Source of the DNA: Paenibacillus sp. DMB20
Lineage (GTDB): Bacteria > Bacillota > Bacilli > Paenibacillales > Paenibacillaceae
Direction of reading: 5' to 3'
DNA length: 64,000 nt
Assembly (NCBI RefSeq): GCF_000987955.1
Contig: NZ_LAZU01000015.1
Coordinates: 1-64,000 of the forward strand
The translations under genes and the position numbers were made by a program. Positions 1-8,393 of the stretch are shown piece by piece; positions within the stretch are counted from its first letter, which is position 1, and every line of letters starts with the position of its first letter. A model generated the notes under the pieces. It made no database searches. It was not told where the DNA came from and saw nothing but the letters and a program-made list of their open reading frames with translations.

Positions 1-144
1 CCGCTGATAACTTATAAATTCTATATCTACAAGAAAAACGTCTATCGACGTACTTCACAGAAGACAGACCGCATTTAGCGGAAGTTTTTCTTGCGATATA
101 GAATCCAATCAGCTCCGCTGATAACTTAAAAATTCTATATCTAC
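1..144 (+). repeat. Modular structured repeat, copy A (window edge)
   Basis: A 62-bp core at 31-92 is bounded by AAGAAAAAC and GTTTTTCTT. Inside it are two small hairpins, ACGTC/GACGT and CCGC/GCGG. A 47-bp hairpin module follows at 95-141, with arms GATATAGAAT/ATTCTATATC and an inner ATCAGC/GCTGAT stem. Bases 1-30 match 115-144 with one difference, so the right half of another hairpin module lies before the core. The period is 114 bp, and the array probably continues outside the window. The other copies are at 34036-34146 (inverted), 48197-48260 (inverted, core only) and about 40812-40843 (partial). No open reading frame is evident in it. Confidence 0.85.
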
Positions 145-178
145 AAAAAAGGCGCTCTTATCATAAGAGCGCCTTTCC
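145..178. terminator. Hairpin terminator, possibly bidirectional
   Basis: A perfect stem GGCGCTCTTA/TAAGAGCGCC at 151-173 is flanked by six A on the left and TTT on the right. The U-tract is better on the minus strand. It directly abuts the repeat. Confidence 0.7.
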
Positions 179-182
179 ATTC

Positions 183-196
183 GGAACAAATGTTCG
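183..196. promoter_or_regulatory. LexA (SOS)-like box
   Basis: GGAACAAATGTTCG matches the Bacillus LexA consensus CGAACRNRYGTTYG at 13 of 14 positions. It lies about 180 bp before the MFS gene, and no clear promoter overlaps it. It may have served a gene now outside the window. A near-identical box sits in the promoter of the nuclease-helicase at 45515-45528. Confidence 0.45.
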
Positions 197-373
197 TTTT
201 AAGGGTCATTTCAATTAAAGGGTACGATTTCGGCTTTCATATTATTAGTATAAACCAGGGCTCATTATAAGTCTATATTTTTCCATAAAGTTGTTTTATA
301 GTTTGGAATACCCGGTCGGGGAAACGAAAGAAGACTTCAATATTTTCGCTGTTGCAGGAAGAGAGGTAACCTC

Positions 374-1645
374 GTGCAGTTCCGAAATTGGGATAACAAT
401 TTAAAAGTACGGTTACTGGGGGAAGCCTTGTTCAATATGTTGTTTTGGATGTACTTCCCTTTTATTACGGTTTATTTCAGCGGGGCGTTGGGCAGTCACG
501 TCGCAGGGATGTTAATGGCGGTTCCCCCGATCTTCAGCATGATAGGCAGCATGGTCGGCGGGGGGCTGGCGGACCGGCTGGGGCGGCGTCCCATCATGCT
601 GCTTGGCGCCTCCCTTCAGACGGCGATGTTCGCGCTGTTTGCCATGTCTTCCTCCTACTGGCTGGATTATGCCGCATTTATCGGCATCGGGCTGGGAGGG
701 GCGATCTATAGACCGGCGAGTGCCGCTATGGTGGCGGATCTAACACCTAAAGAGGAAAGGAGGCAGGTATTCGCTACGTTTACGACCGCCAACAATATCG
801 GCGCGGTGCTTGGCCCCGGGCTGGGGGCCGTCTTTTTCTTCCATTACCGGCATGAGCTTTTGTGGACTTGTACGGTAATCTTACTGGTTTACGCGTTCGC
901 CATATTTTTCATGATTCATGAAACGAAGCCGGAGTCCGCCAAAACCAAGGAGGGCTCGGTCACCGTCGCCCATATGTTAAGAGACCAGTGGAACGGATAT
1001 GGGATCATTTTTCGGGACAAAGTGTTTTTGTTGTACATTCTTGCGGGCATTTTCTCGCTGGTGACCATCATGCAGTTGGACCTTTACCTGGCGGTGTACG
1101 TGACGGATTATGTTCCTTCCCAGTCCTTGTTTGCCTGGAACGGAGTATCTTTTAAGCTCACGAGCACGGAGATTTTGGGATGGGTGCTGGGGCTGAACGG
1201 CCTAATGTTCGTCCTGTTTGTCCTTCCAATTACGAAATGGCTTCGCCATTGGAAAGACCGGAATATATTTATTCTTTCATCGCTGCTGGCGGGTGTCGGT
1301 ACCTTTGCTCTTGGACTGGGCACCAACATCTGGTTTTTGTTCGGGTGTACCATCGTCTTTACTTTCGGCGAAATCGTACGTTCGCCGGTGACGCAGAGCT
1401 TCATAAGCCATTATGCGCCTGAGCATGCCAGAGGGCAGTATATGGGAGCGGATAATTTGCAATATACGATCGGCAGGTTTTTGGCGCCCATGACCGTTTT
1501 TTTATCGACATGGATTCCGCCTATGGGTGTTTTCAGCGTTATCCTGCTTTGCGCGTTCATCAGCATCCTTCTGTATATTCGATTGTTTAAAATCTTCGTG
1601 GAGCGTCCTGACGCGGCGGTTTCATCGGATCGCCCAGCGAGTTGA
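374..1645 (+). CDS. MFS transporter, DHA1-like (423 aa)
   Basis: This is an integral membrane protein with about twelve hydrophobic segments. After the second segment it carries the MFS motif A, read as GGGLADRLGRRP, followed by a second conserved stretch PASAAMVADLTP. The length is typical of drug:H+ antiporter-type (DHA1) permeases. The GTG start at 374 is chosen because GAGAGG lies just upstream. The substrate is unknown; efflux of a drug or small metabolite is the family expectation, not a demonstrated role. It is a single gene: the next promoter begins 18 bp after its stop. Confidence is high for the family and low for the substrate. Confidence 0.85.
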   Translation: MQFRNWDNNLKVRLLGEALFNMLFWMYFPFITVYFSGALGSHVAGMLMAVPPIFSMIGSMVGGGLADRLGRRPIMLLGASLQTAMFALFAMSSSYWLDYAAFIGIGLGGAIYRPASAAMVADLTPKEERRQVFATFTTANNIGAVLGPGLGAVFFFHYRHELLWTCTVILLVYAFAIFFMIHETKPESAKTKEGSVTVAHMLRDQWNGYGIIFRDKVFLLYILAGIFSLVTIMQLDLYLAVYVTDYVPSQSLFAWNGVSFKLTSTEILGWVLGLNGLMFVLFVLPITKWLRHWKDRNIFILSSLLAGVGTFALGLGTNIWFLFGCTIVFTFGEIVRSPVTQSFISHYAPEHARGQYMGADNLQYTIGRFLAPMTVFLSTWIPPMGVFSVILLCAFISILLYIRLFKIFVERPDAAVSSDRPAS

Positions 1646-1662
1646 TAGATTCTCCCATTCTA

Positions 1663-1690
1663 TTGACTTACGGCTCCAAAGGACTATAAT
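1663..1690 (+). promoter_or_regulatory. Sigma-A promoter of the riboswitch-ade transcript
   Basis: A -35 TTGACT at 1663-1668 and a -10 TATAAT at 1685-1690 are separated by 16 bp. Transcription would begin about 15-20 nt before the riboswitch aptamer. Confidence 0.8.
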
Positions 1691-1712
1691 TCATACAATA
1701 ACAAAAAAGATT

Positions 1713-1783
1713 TTTATGTATATGCCGGAGAATAGGGCTCGGGCGTTTCTACCAGGTTACCGTAAATAACTTGACTACATAAA
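1713..1783 (+). promoter_or_regulatory. Purine riboswitch, guanine/hypoxanthine class
   Basis: The aptamer shows an 8-bp P1 (1713-1720 with 1776-1783), a P2 (GCCGGAG/CTCGGGC with one mismatch), the invariant GTTTCTACC junction, a P3 with loop CCGTAAA, and GACTA before P1. The specificity base corresponding to position 74 is C (1775), which in this family selects guanine or hypoxanthine rather than adenine. The P1 pair next to the core is changed to G-C on both sides, which supports a real fold. It faces adenine deaminase. The leader to the gene is long, with an intrinsic terminator at 2073-2103. Confidence 0.88.
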
Positions 1784-2072
1784 GATAAGAGATGGGATCT
1801 AAGCGCATACTGCAAAAATCCATAAGCGTCTTCAAATCTTCGCCATTTGGAGGCGGGTTGAACATCTTTCTCCATGGAGCGGCCGAACCGAATTTTGCAG
1901 GGTGCCCTAGAAAAAAATAGCTTATGAGCCGCTTAGGCATATATTGCCTTGGGCTTGCAGGATAAATTTCCGTTTGACGAGCCTGCTTGCATGAGCCCGG
2001 CCGAGCCGGACGGTTGGAACGCGTCCGATTGCGGTCTCGATAAACTCTCTTATTCCTTTATGAACAGTCAGG

Positions 2073-2103
2073 CAACCCGGGGAAACACCGCCCGGGTTGT
2101 TTT
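2073..2103 (+). terminator. Leader terminator before ade
   Basis: The stem CAACCCGGG/CCCGGGTTG is followed by TTTT and lies 60 bp before the ade start, in the riboswitch leader. It may be the expression platform, although it is about 290 nt from the aptamer. In the leader between 1784 and 2072 I see no gene and no clear antiterminator. Confidence 0.6.
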
Positions 2104-2164
2104 GCGTTTATAGCCTGAAGGGAATCCTGAAGCTAAGTTAACTAATAAAGGGAGAGTGCCATAG

Positions 2165-3961
2165 ATGGGTTTGCAGCAAAGACAAAAACGTTATGAAGTG
2201 AGCAGACGGTTGGGACAGGTCGCCATGGGGCAGGCTGCCGCGGAAATGGTCATAAAGGACGGCATTCTGGTGAACGTATTTACGGGAGAACTGCAGGAGC
2301 ATGTGGATATCGCCATAGCGGGCGGAAGAATCGCGTATATCGGCCAGGCGGACCACGCGATCGGAGAAGGGACCCGGGTCATTCAGGCCAATGGACGTTA
2401 TATAACGCCAGGTCTGCTTGACGGTCACATGCACGTGGAGAGCACCATGCTGACGGTGACGGAATTCGCCAAAGCGGCAATGGCCAAAGGGACGACCGCC
2501 GTCTTCATGGATCCGCATGAGATCGCAAACGTGTTTGGCGCCGAGGGCGTGCGCTGGATGCATGAGGAAGGACAGCAACTGCCGCTCAAAGTGTTTACGA
2601 CGTTCCCGTCCTGCGTTCCGGCGACGACCGATCTGGAGGATGCCGGCGCAGCACTGGGCGTAGCCGATATCGAAGCAGGATTGAAGTGGGATGGCGTAGC
2701 CGGACTCGGGGAAGTGATGAATTTCCCGGGCGTCGTATTTGGCGATCCTACCATGTGCGGAGAAATCGAGGCCACGCTGAAGGCGGGCAAAACGGTAACG
2801 GGGCACTTCCCGTCCGAAGATGAGCGAATGCTTCAGGCGTATATTGCTTCAGGCGTCAGTTCCTGCCATGAGACGGTGACCAGGGAGCAGGCGCTGCAGA
2901 AGGTGCGGCTCGGCATGCACCTGATGATCCGCGAAGGCTCCGCATGGCATGATGTGAAGGAAGTCGTCAAAGTGGTGACCGAGGATAAGGTGCGGACGGA
3001 CAATATTTCTCTTGTTACCGACGACGTCTATCCGATGACGCTGCTGAATCTCGGACACCTGAACCACGTTGTACGCCGAGCGATCGAAGAGGGGGTTGAG
3101 CCCGTGACCGCCATTCAGATGGGCACGATCAACGTGGCCCGTTACTTCGGCATGGAGCAGGAAATCGGCAGCATCGCCCCAGGCAAAGCGGCGGATATTC
3201 TGCTGATTGACGATCTGAAGCAGATGGTGCCGTCCGTCGTCATTGCCGACGGGGAAGTGGTGGCCGAGTCCGGGAAGATCGTGAAGGAATTCCCGGCATA
3301 TGAGTATCCGGCGGAAGCCCGCAGCTCCGTGAAGCTGCAGCGTGTACTGACCGAAGGCGATTTTCTGCTGCGCAGCAAAGGCAGCGCGGCCCAAACCGGG
3401 GTGAACGTCGTGCGCGTCATCGAGAACAGCGCCCGCACGGCCAAAATGACCGCCTTACTCCCGGTAACGGACGGCGTGATCCAGCCGGATCCGGCCCAGG
3501 ACATCGTGCGCATGGCTTGCATCGAGCGCCATAAAGGGACAGGCCAGATCTCGCTCGGCTTTGCGAACGGCTTCCAGCTGCAAAACGGCGCCGTTGCTTC
3601 CACGGTGGCGCATGACAGCCATAACCTGCTCGTCATGGGAACGAGTCCCGAAGATATGGCGCTCGCTGCGAATGAGCTGGCCGCCTGCGGCGGGGGACTG
3701 ATCGTCGTGCAAAACGGCAAGGTTCTGGCGAAAGTCGAGATGTCGATTGCCGGCTTGATGGCGGATCGTCCGGTCGAGACGGTAGCCCGGGAGGTATCCG
3801 CGCTCGAGGAAGCCTGGAAGGAAATCGGCTGCCCGATGAACGCGCCGTTCATGACCTTCTCGCTGATCGCGCTGCCGGTTATTCCGGAAATCAGGATTAC
3901 GAACCGAGGGCTTGCCGATGTGACCGAATTTAAGCTGATCGAAACCGAAATTGGAATTTAG
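2165..3961 (+). CDS. ade: Adenine deaminase
   Basis: The 598-aa protein converts adenine to hypoxanthine and ammonia in purine salvage and belongs to the amidohydrolase superfamily. The metal-binding motif DGHMHVEST lies near residues 85-93, followed by PHEIANVFG. The C-terminal half carries the adenine deaminase-specific domain. Length matches the Bacillus enzyme (about 580-600 aa). The ATG at 2165 follows GGGAG. It is the only gene behind the purine riboswitch and ends at a strong terminator (4003-4052). A guanine/hypoxanthine-class switch would lower the transcript when its product hypoxanthine accumulates; that logic is inferred. Confidence 0.95.
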   Translation: MGLQQRQKRYEVSRRLGQVAMGQAAAEMVIKDGILVNVFTGELQEHVDIAIAGGRIAYIGQADHAIGEGTRVIQANGRYITPGLLDGHMHVESTMLTVTEFAKAAMAKGTTAVFMDPHEIANVFGAEGVRWMHEEGQQLPLKVFTTFPSCVPATTDLEDAGAALGVADIEAGLKWDGVAGLGEVMNFPGVVFGDPTMCGEIEATLKAGKTVTGHFPSEDERMLQAYIASGVSSCHETVTREQALQKVRLGMHLMIREGSAWHDVKEVVKVVTEDKVRTDNISLVTDDVYPMTLLNLGHLNHVVRRAIEEGVEPVTAIQMGTINVARYFGMEQEIGSIAPGKAADILLIDDLKQMVPSVVIADGEVVAESGKIVKEFPAYEYPAEARSSVKLQRVLTEGDFLLRSKGSAAQTGVNVVRVIENSARTAKMTALLPVTDGVIQPDPAQDIVRMACIERHKGTGQISLGFANGFQLQNGAVASTVAHDSHNLLVMGTSPEDMALAANELAACGGGLIVVQNGKVLAKVEMSIAGLMADRPVETVAREVSALEEAWKEIGCPMNAPFMTFSLIALPVIPEIRITNRGLADVTEFKLIETEIGI

Positions 3962-4002
3962 GCAGTATAAAAAAGTTTGTTCATAGCGACACTTATCATT
4001 GC

Positions 4003-4052
4003 AAAAACCAGGGAGATCAACCGCGATCCTCCCTGGTTTTCGTTCTTTTTTA
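4003..4052 (+). terminator. Rho-independent terminator after ade
   Basis: A long stem (AAAACCAGGGAG with CTCCCTGGTTTT, extended by GATC/GATC) is followed by CGTTCTTTTTT. Confidence 0.9.
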
Positions 4053-4060
4053 CCGACAAA

Positions 4061-4074
4061 GTGATTTTCGTCAC
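4061..4074. promoter_or_regulatory. Upstream Fnr/Rex-type palindrome of the cyd operon
   Basis: GTGA-N6-TCAC, in context AAGTGATTTTCGTCACAA. It lies 53 bp (centre to centre) upstream of the better site at 4113-4128. Confidence 0.5.
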
Positions 4075-4112
4075 AAATTTATAAAGAATTCAGGCCATTT
4101 TCCCCATATGAA

Positions 4113-4128
4113 TGTGATAAATATCACA
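4113..4128. promoter_or_regulatory. Fnr/Rex-type operator of the cyd operon
   Basis: TGTGATAAATATCACA is a perfect TGTGA-N6-TCACA palindrome. This is the Fnr/CRP pattern and also close to the Rex pattern TTGTGAA-N4-TTCACAA. Both regulators control cytochrome bd genes in Bacillales, and sequence alone does not decide between them. A weak promoter (TTGCTC at 4133-4138, TAATAA at 4155-4160) follows. Confidence 0.7.
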
Positions 4129-4209
4129 ATTATTGCTCTAAGGGTCTGAGAAAATAATAAAAGATTAATTTTGAAGGTTTACTACGTGATACAAAGGAAG
4201 GGGTATATT

Positions 4210-5615
4210 ATGGATCCGGTTATGCTTGGGCGCATCCAGTTTGCATCAACCACCATCTTTCATTTCTTGTTTGTTCCGCTGTCCATAGGCCTGGCGTTTC
4301 TGATCGCCATCATGGAGACGATGTATGTCGTCAAGGGCAACGAATTATACAAGAAGATGGCCAAGTTTTGGGGAAAGCTGTTCCTTATCAACTTTGCCGT
4401 CGGTGTAGTCACCGGCATTTTGCAGGAGTTCCAGTTCGGCATGAACTGGTCCGAGTACTCCCGGTTTGTCGGGGACGTATTCGGCGCGCCGCTTGCGGTT
4501 GAGGCGCTGCTGGCGTTTTTCATGGAGTCGACGTTTATCGGGCTGTGGATTTTCGGATGGGACCGCCTGTCCAAAAAGCTTCACCTGATGAGCATTTGGC
4601 TTGTCTCCATCGGCACGGTCATGTCCGCGTTCTGGATTTTGGCGGCCAACTCGTTCATGCAGCGTCCGGTCGGCTTTGAGATGAACAACGGGCGTGCGGA
4701 AATGAACGACTTTTTCGCTCTGATCACGAACGGGCAGCTGCTCGTCGAGTTCCCGCATACGATTTTCGGGGCGCTTGCCACCGGCGCATTCCTCGTGGTC
4801 GGCGTGAGCGCGTATAAGCTATTGAAGAAAAAGGACATCGAGTTTTTCAAAAGATCGTTTAACATCGCGATTATCGTCGCTTTCGTATCCTCCGTGCTCG
4901 TTGCGGTGTACGGGCACCAGCAGGCACAGTATCTGGTGGATACCCAACCGATGAAGATGGCCGCGGCGGAAAGCCTCTGGGAAACGAGCGACGATCCGGC
5001 ACCGTGGACGGTTGTGGCCGCCATCGATTCGGACAATCAGAAGAATACGATGGAGTTCAAAATTCCGTACTTGCTTAGTTTCCTGTCTTACAGCAAATTT
5101 TCGGGCGAAGTCATCGGGATGAAAGAACTGCAGGCCCAGTATGAACAGCAATACGGTCCCGGCGACTACATTCCTCCGGTGCGAACGACGTTCTGGAGCT
5201 TCCGCATCATGGTGGCCGCAGGCACCGCGATGATATTGCTCGGCATGTACGGCGTATGGCTGATGTACCGCAAAAAAGTGGAGAAAGCCGGAAAATGGTT
5301 CCTGAAAGCCCTGCTTTTCAGCATTTCCCTGCCGTTCATCGCGAACACCGCAGGCTGGATCATGACGGAGATCGGGCGCCAGCTTGGACCGTGTTCGGCC
5401 TCATTCAGACGCAGGACAGCATTTCGCCGAACGTGAGCGCCGGCTCGGTATTGTTCTCGCTTATCGCGTTTAGCGCTATCTATGCCGTACTGGCTGCGGT
5501 AATGGCTTATCTGTTCGTCAAAGTCATCAAGAAGGGACCGTTCGCGGCGGATAACGAAGCGGATCATGCATCTGACCCGTTTAACAACAAGGAGGGAATC
5601 GGCCATGTCTCTTAA
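4210..5615 (+). CDS. cydA: Cytochrome bd ubiquinol oxidase subunit I, frameshifted as read
   Basis: CydA binds haem b558, b595 and d and oxidises quinol in the membrane. The start is the ATG at 4210 behind AAGGAAGGGG, giving MDPVMLGRIQFASTTIFHF. Residue 14 of the longer frame is therefore used. The reading frame breaks at about 5383. The family motif GRQPWTVFGL appears as GRQLGP in frame 1 and TVFGL in frame 2, and one extra C (CAGCCTTGG) would restore it. The second part runs to 5615, giving about 468 aa, the Bacillus CydA length with the short Q-loop. It overlaps cydB by 11 bp. Confidence 0.93.
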
Positions 5616-6618
5616 TGAACTTTGGTTTGTCCTGGTTGCGGTACTGTTCATCGGCTTTTTCTTCCTGGAAGGCTTCGACTTCGGGGTGGGAATGTCCACG
5701 CAGTTTTTGGCCAAAAATGATACCCAGCGGCGGGTGCTCATCAATTCCATCGGCCCGTTCTGGGATGCGAACGAAGTATGGCTGCTGACGGCGGGCGGGG
5801 CGATGTTCGCGGCCTTTCCGAACTGGTACGCCACGCTGTTCAGCGGATTTTACATCCCGCTCGTCGCGCTGCTGCTCGCCCTTATTGCCCGCGGGGTCGC
5901 GTTTGAATTCCGGGGCAAGGTAGGCGACAAGCGCTGGAAAAAGGTATGGGACGGAGCCATCTTTTTCGGCAGCATCCTGCCTCCGTTCCTGTTCGGCGTC
6001 GTGTTTGCCTGCCTGATCCAAGGGCTGCCGATCGACAAGGATATGCAGATGCGCGCAGGTTTCTTCGATGTCGTGAATGCATATACGGCAGTAGGCGGAA
6101 TCACGGTTGTTATGCTATGCTTACTGCATGGACTGATGTTTACCACGCTTCGCACGGTGGGCGATCTCCAGGAGCGCGCCCGCGTTATGGCACGCCGGCT
6201 GCTTATTCCGGTTGCGGCGCTGCTTGCGTTGTTCGGCATCATGACGTATTTCATGACGGACGTGTTCAAGGTTCGCGGCGGATGGTTGTCGGCCGTACTG
6301 GTGCTCGGCGTGGCAGCCTTCGTGCTGGCCGGATACTTTATGAAGCTTAAGAAAGACGGATGGGCGTTCGGCATGACGGGCGCGGTCATGGCTCTGTCGG
6401 TCATGTCCGTATTCATCGGATTGTTCCCGCGGGTGATGATCAGCTCGATCGACAGCGCATTCGACCTGACGGTCTACAACGCGTCTTCCGGGCCGTATTC
6501 CCTGAAAGTCATGACGATTGTGGCGCTTACGCTGCTGCCGTTCGTATTGGGTTATCAAATTTGGAGCTACTTCGTTTTCCACAAACGGGTACATGAGAAG
6601 GAGCATCTGGAGTACTGA
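5605..6618 (+). CDS. cydB: Cytochrome bd ubiquinol oxidase subunit II
   Basis: CydB is the second membrane subunit of cytochrome bd oxidase. The ATG at 5605 has AAGGAGGG upstream and begins MSLNELWFVLVAVLFIGFFFLEGFDFG. The GFDFGVG motif and WDANEVWLLTAGGA are hallmarks of the family. About eight to nine membrane segments are visible. Length is 337 aa, as in Bacillus subtilis. The stop overlaps the start of the next gene (ATGA), so the exporter genes are translationally coupled. Confidence 0.95.
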   Translation: MSLNELWFVLVAVLFIGFFFLEGFDFGVGMSTQFLAKNDTQRRVLINSIGPFWDANEVWLLTAGGAMFAAFPNWYATLFSGFYIPLVALLLALIARGVAFEFRGKVGDKRWKKVWDGAIFFGSILPPFLFGVVFACLIQGLPIDKDMQMRAGFFDVVNAYTAVGGITVVMLCLLHGLMFTTLRTVGDLQERARVMARRLLIPVAALLALFGIMTYFMTDVFKVRGGWLSAVLVLGVAAFVLAGYFMKLKKDGWAFGMTGAVMALSVMSVFIGLFPRVMISSIDSAFDLTVYNASSGPYSLKVMTIVALTLLPFVLGYQIWSYFVFHKRVHEKEHLEY

Positions 6619-8393
6619 TGGGAAAAGATCTGCTGGGATACAAAGGAGTCAAGAGCGTTTTTCTTGTCGTCGGACTATGTACCCTGGCACAGAGCATGGC
6701 CATCATATTGCAGGCAAAATGGCTGGCGGAGGTTCTCTCCGCCCTTTTTGCCGGATCCTCTTTACAGGAACAATACTTGAACATGGTATTGTTCCTGCTT
6801 GCTTTTCTGGCACGCCACGGCATCAGCCTGCTGCAGCAGGGCATCGCGCAGCGGTTTGCCGAGGAAACGGGTACGGACCTGAGAAAGCAGCTGATGGATA
6901 AGCTGTTCCATAAGGGCCCGAGATTTGTCCGGTCCGAGGGAACAGGCAATGTGGTCACGCTCGTGCTGGAGGGCATCGCAAAATTCCGCAAATACGCGGA
7001 GCTGACGATACCGCGCATGATGGGGATGGCCTTCACGCCCGCGCTGGTATGGCTTTACGTATTTTCGATTGACCGCATATCGGCGGTTATTCTGCTGGTA
7101 ACGCTGCCGATTCTGATCGGGTTTCTGATTCTGGTGGGCTTGGCCGCGCGGAAGCAGACGGAACGCCAGCTTCATACGTACCGCATGCTGTCCAATCATT
7201 TTGTGGATTCGCTGCGGGGGCTTGCGACGCTGAAGTTTCTCGGGCAGAGCAAAAAACACAGCGAAAGCATCGGGCAGGTCTCCGAAAGCTACCGCAAAGC
7301 GACGATGCGAACGCTGCGCGTGGCGTTCTTGTCTTCGTTCGCGCTCGATTTCTTCACCATGCTGTCGGTTGCCGTGGTCGCGGTCAACCTGGCTTGCGCC
7401 TGATTAACGGCGGCCTTGAGCTGCTGCCGGCACTGACGATCCTTATCCTGGCGCCGGAATACTTCCTGCCCGTGCGCATGGTGGGGGCGGATTTCCATGC
7501 CACCCTGGACGGAAAGCAGGCGGGCGAAGCGATCCAGTCGATGCTAAAGGACGAGATTAACCCTACTACGGGAGGGTGATAATGGGGTTGCCGGGGTTGA
7601 TAAAACCCGTGAAGGTCAACAAGCCGAACCGGTGACCGAGCTTCGCTGGAAGGATGACAGCGTGCTGGAGCTGTCGGGCATCGGCTTGAAATATGAGGAC
7701 GGCGGGCCCGCTTCGCTGGAGGGCGTCAGCTTTCGACTGAAAGGGCGCGGCCGGATCGGCATCGTCGGCGAAAGCGGGGCCGGCAAGTCGACGCTGATTG
7801 ACATCTTGGGCGGGTTCCTTGAGCCCACGTCGGGTGAGATGAGGCTGGACGGGGTCATCATGGACCGTGCCTCTTTGGGAGAATGGCGGAAGAATTGCAC
7901 TTATATTCCGCAGCACCCGTATTTATTCGGCTGCTCGCTGGCCGATAACGTGAGGTTTTACGCCCCCGACGCTACGCGCGCGGAAGTGGAGGAGGCGGTA
8001 ACCGCCGCCGGGCTGTCGCAGGTGGCAGCTGCCCTGCCGAACGGGCTGGACGAAATGATTGGCGGCGGGGGCCGGACCTTGAGCGGCGGGCAAGCCCAGC
8101 GGGTAGCCATGGCGAGGGCGTTTCTGAGCAAGCGCCCGGTGCTGCTGCTGGATGAGCCGACGGCCCATCTCGATATCGAAACCGAATATGAGCTGAAAGA
8201 GACGCTGCTTTCGCTTTTTCGGGACAAATGGGTGTTTCTTGCGACTCATCGCCTGCATTGGATGACGGATATGGATTACATTCTGGTGATGGAGCAAGGA
8301 CGCCTGGCCGAGGCGGGGACCCATGAAGAGCTTATGTCGCGCAAAGGCGTGTACCACGGTTTGATTACAACGCAAATGGAGGGAGTACAATGA
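6618..8393 (+). CDS. cydD: Cysteine/glutathione ABC exporter, CydD-type subunit, frameshifted as read
   Basis: This is one half of the heterodimeric thiol exporter needed to assemble cytochrome bd. Residues 1-300 form the membrane domain. The C-terminal ATPase has Walker A GESGAGKST, signature LSGGQAQR, Walker B VLLLDEP and switch ATHR. Two shifts disturb it. A G is missing near 7391, since VSLGLRLINGG would be restored by CTGGGC. The original frame then returns through what looks like an extra G in GGGAGGG near 7574. Combined length is about 591 aa. The name follows E. coli order; B. subtilis calls the first exporter gene cydC. Confidence 0.88.
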
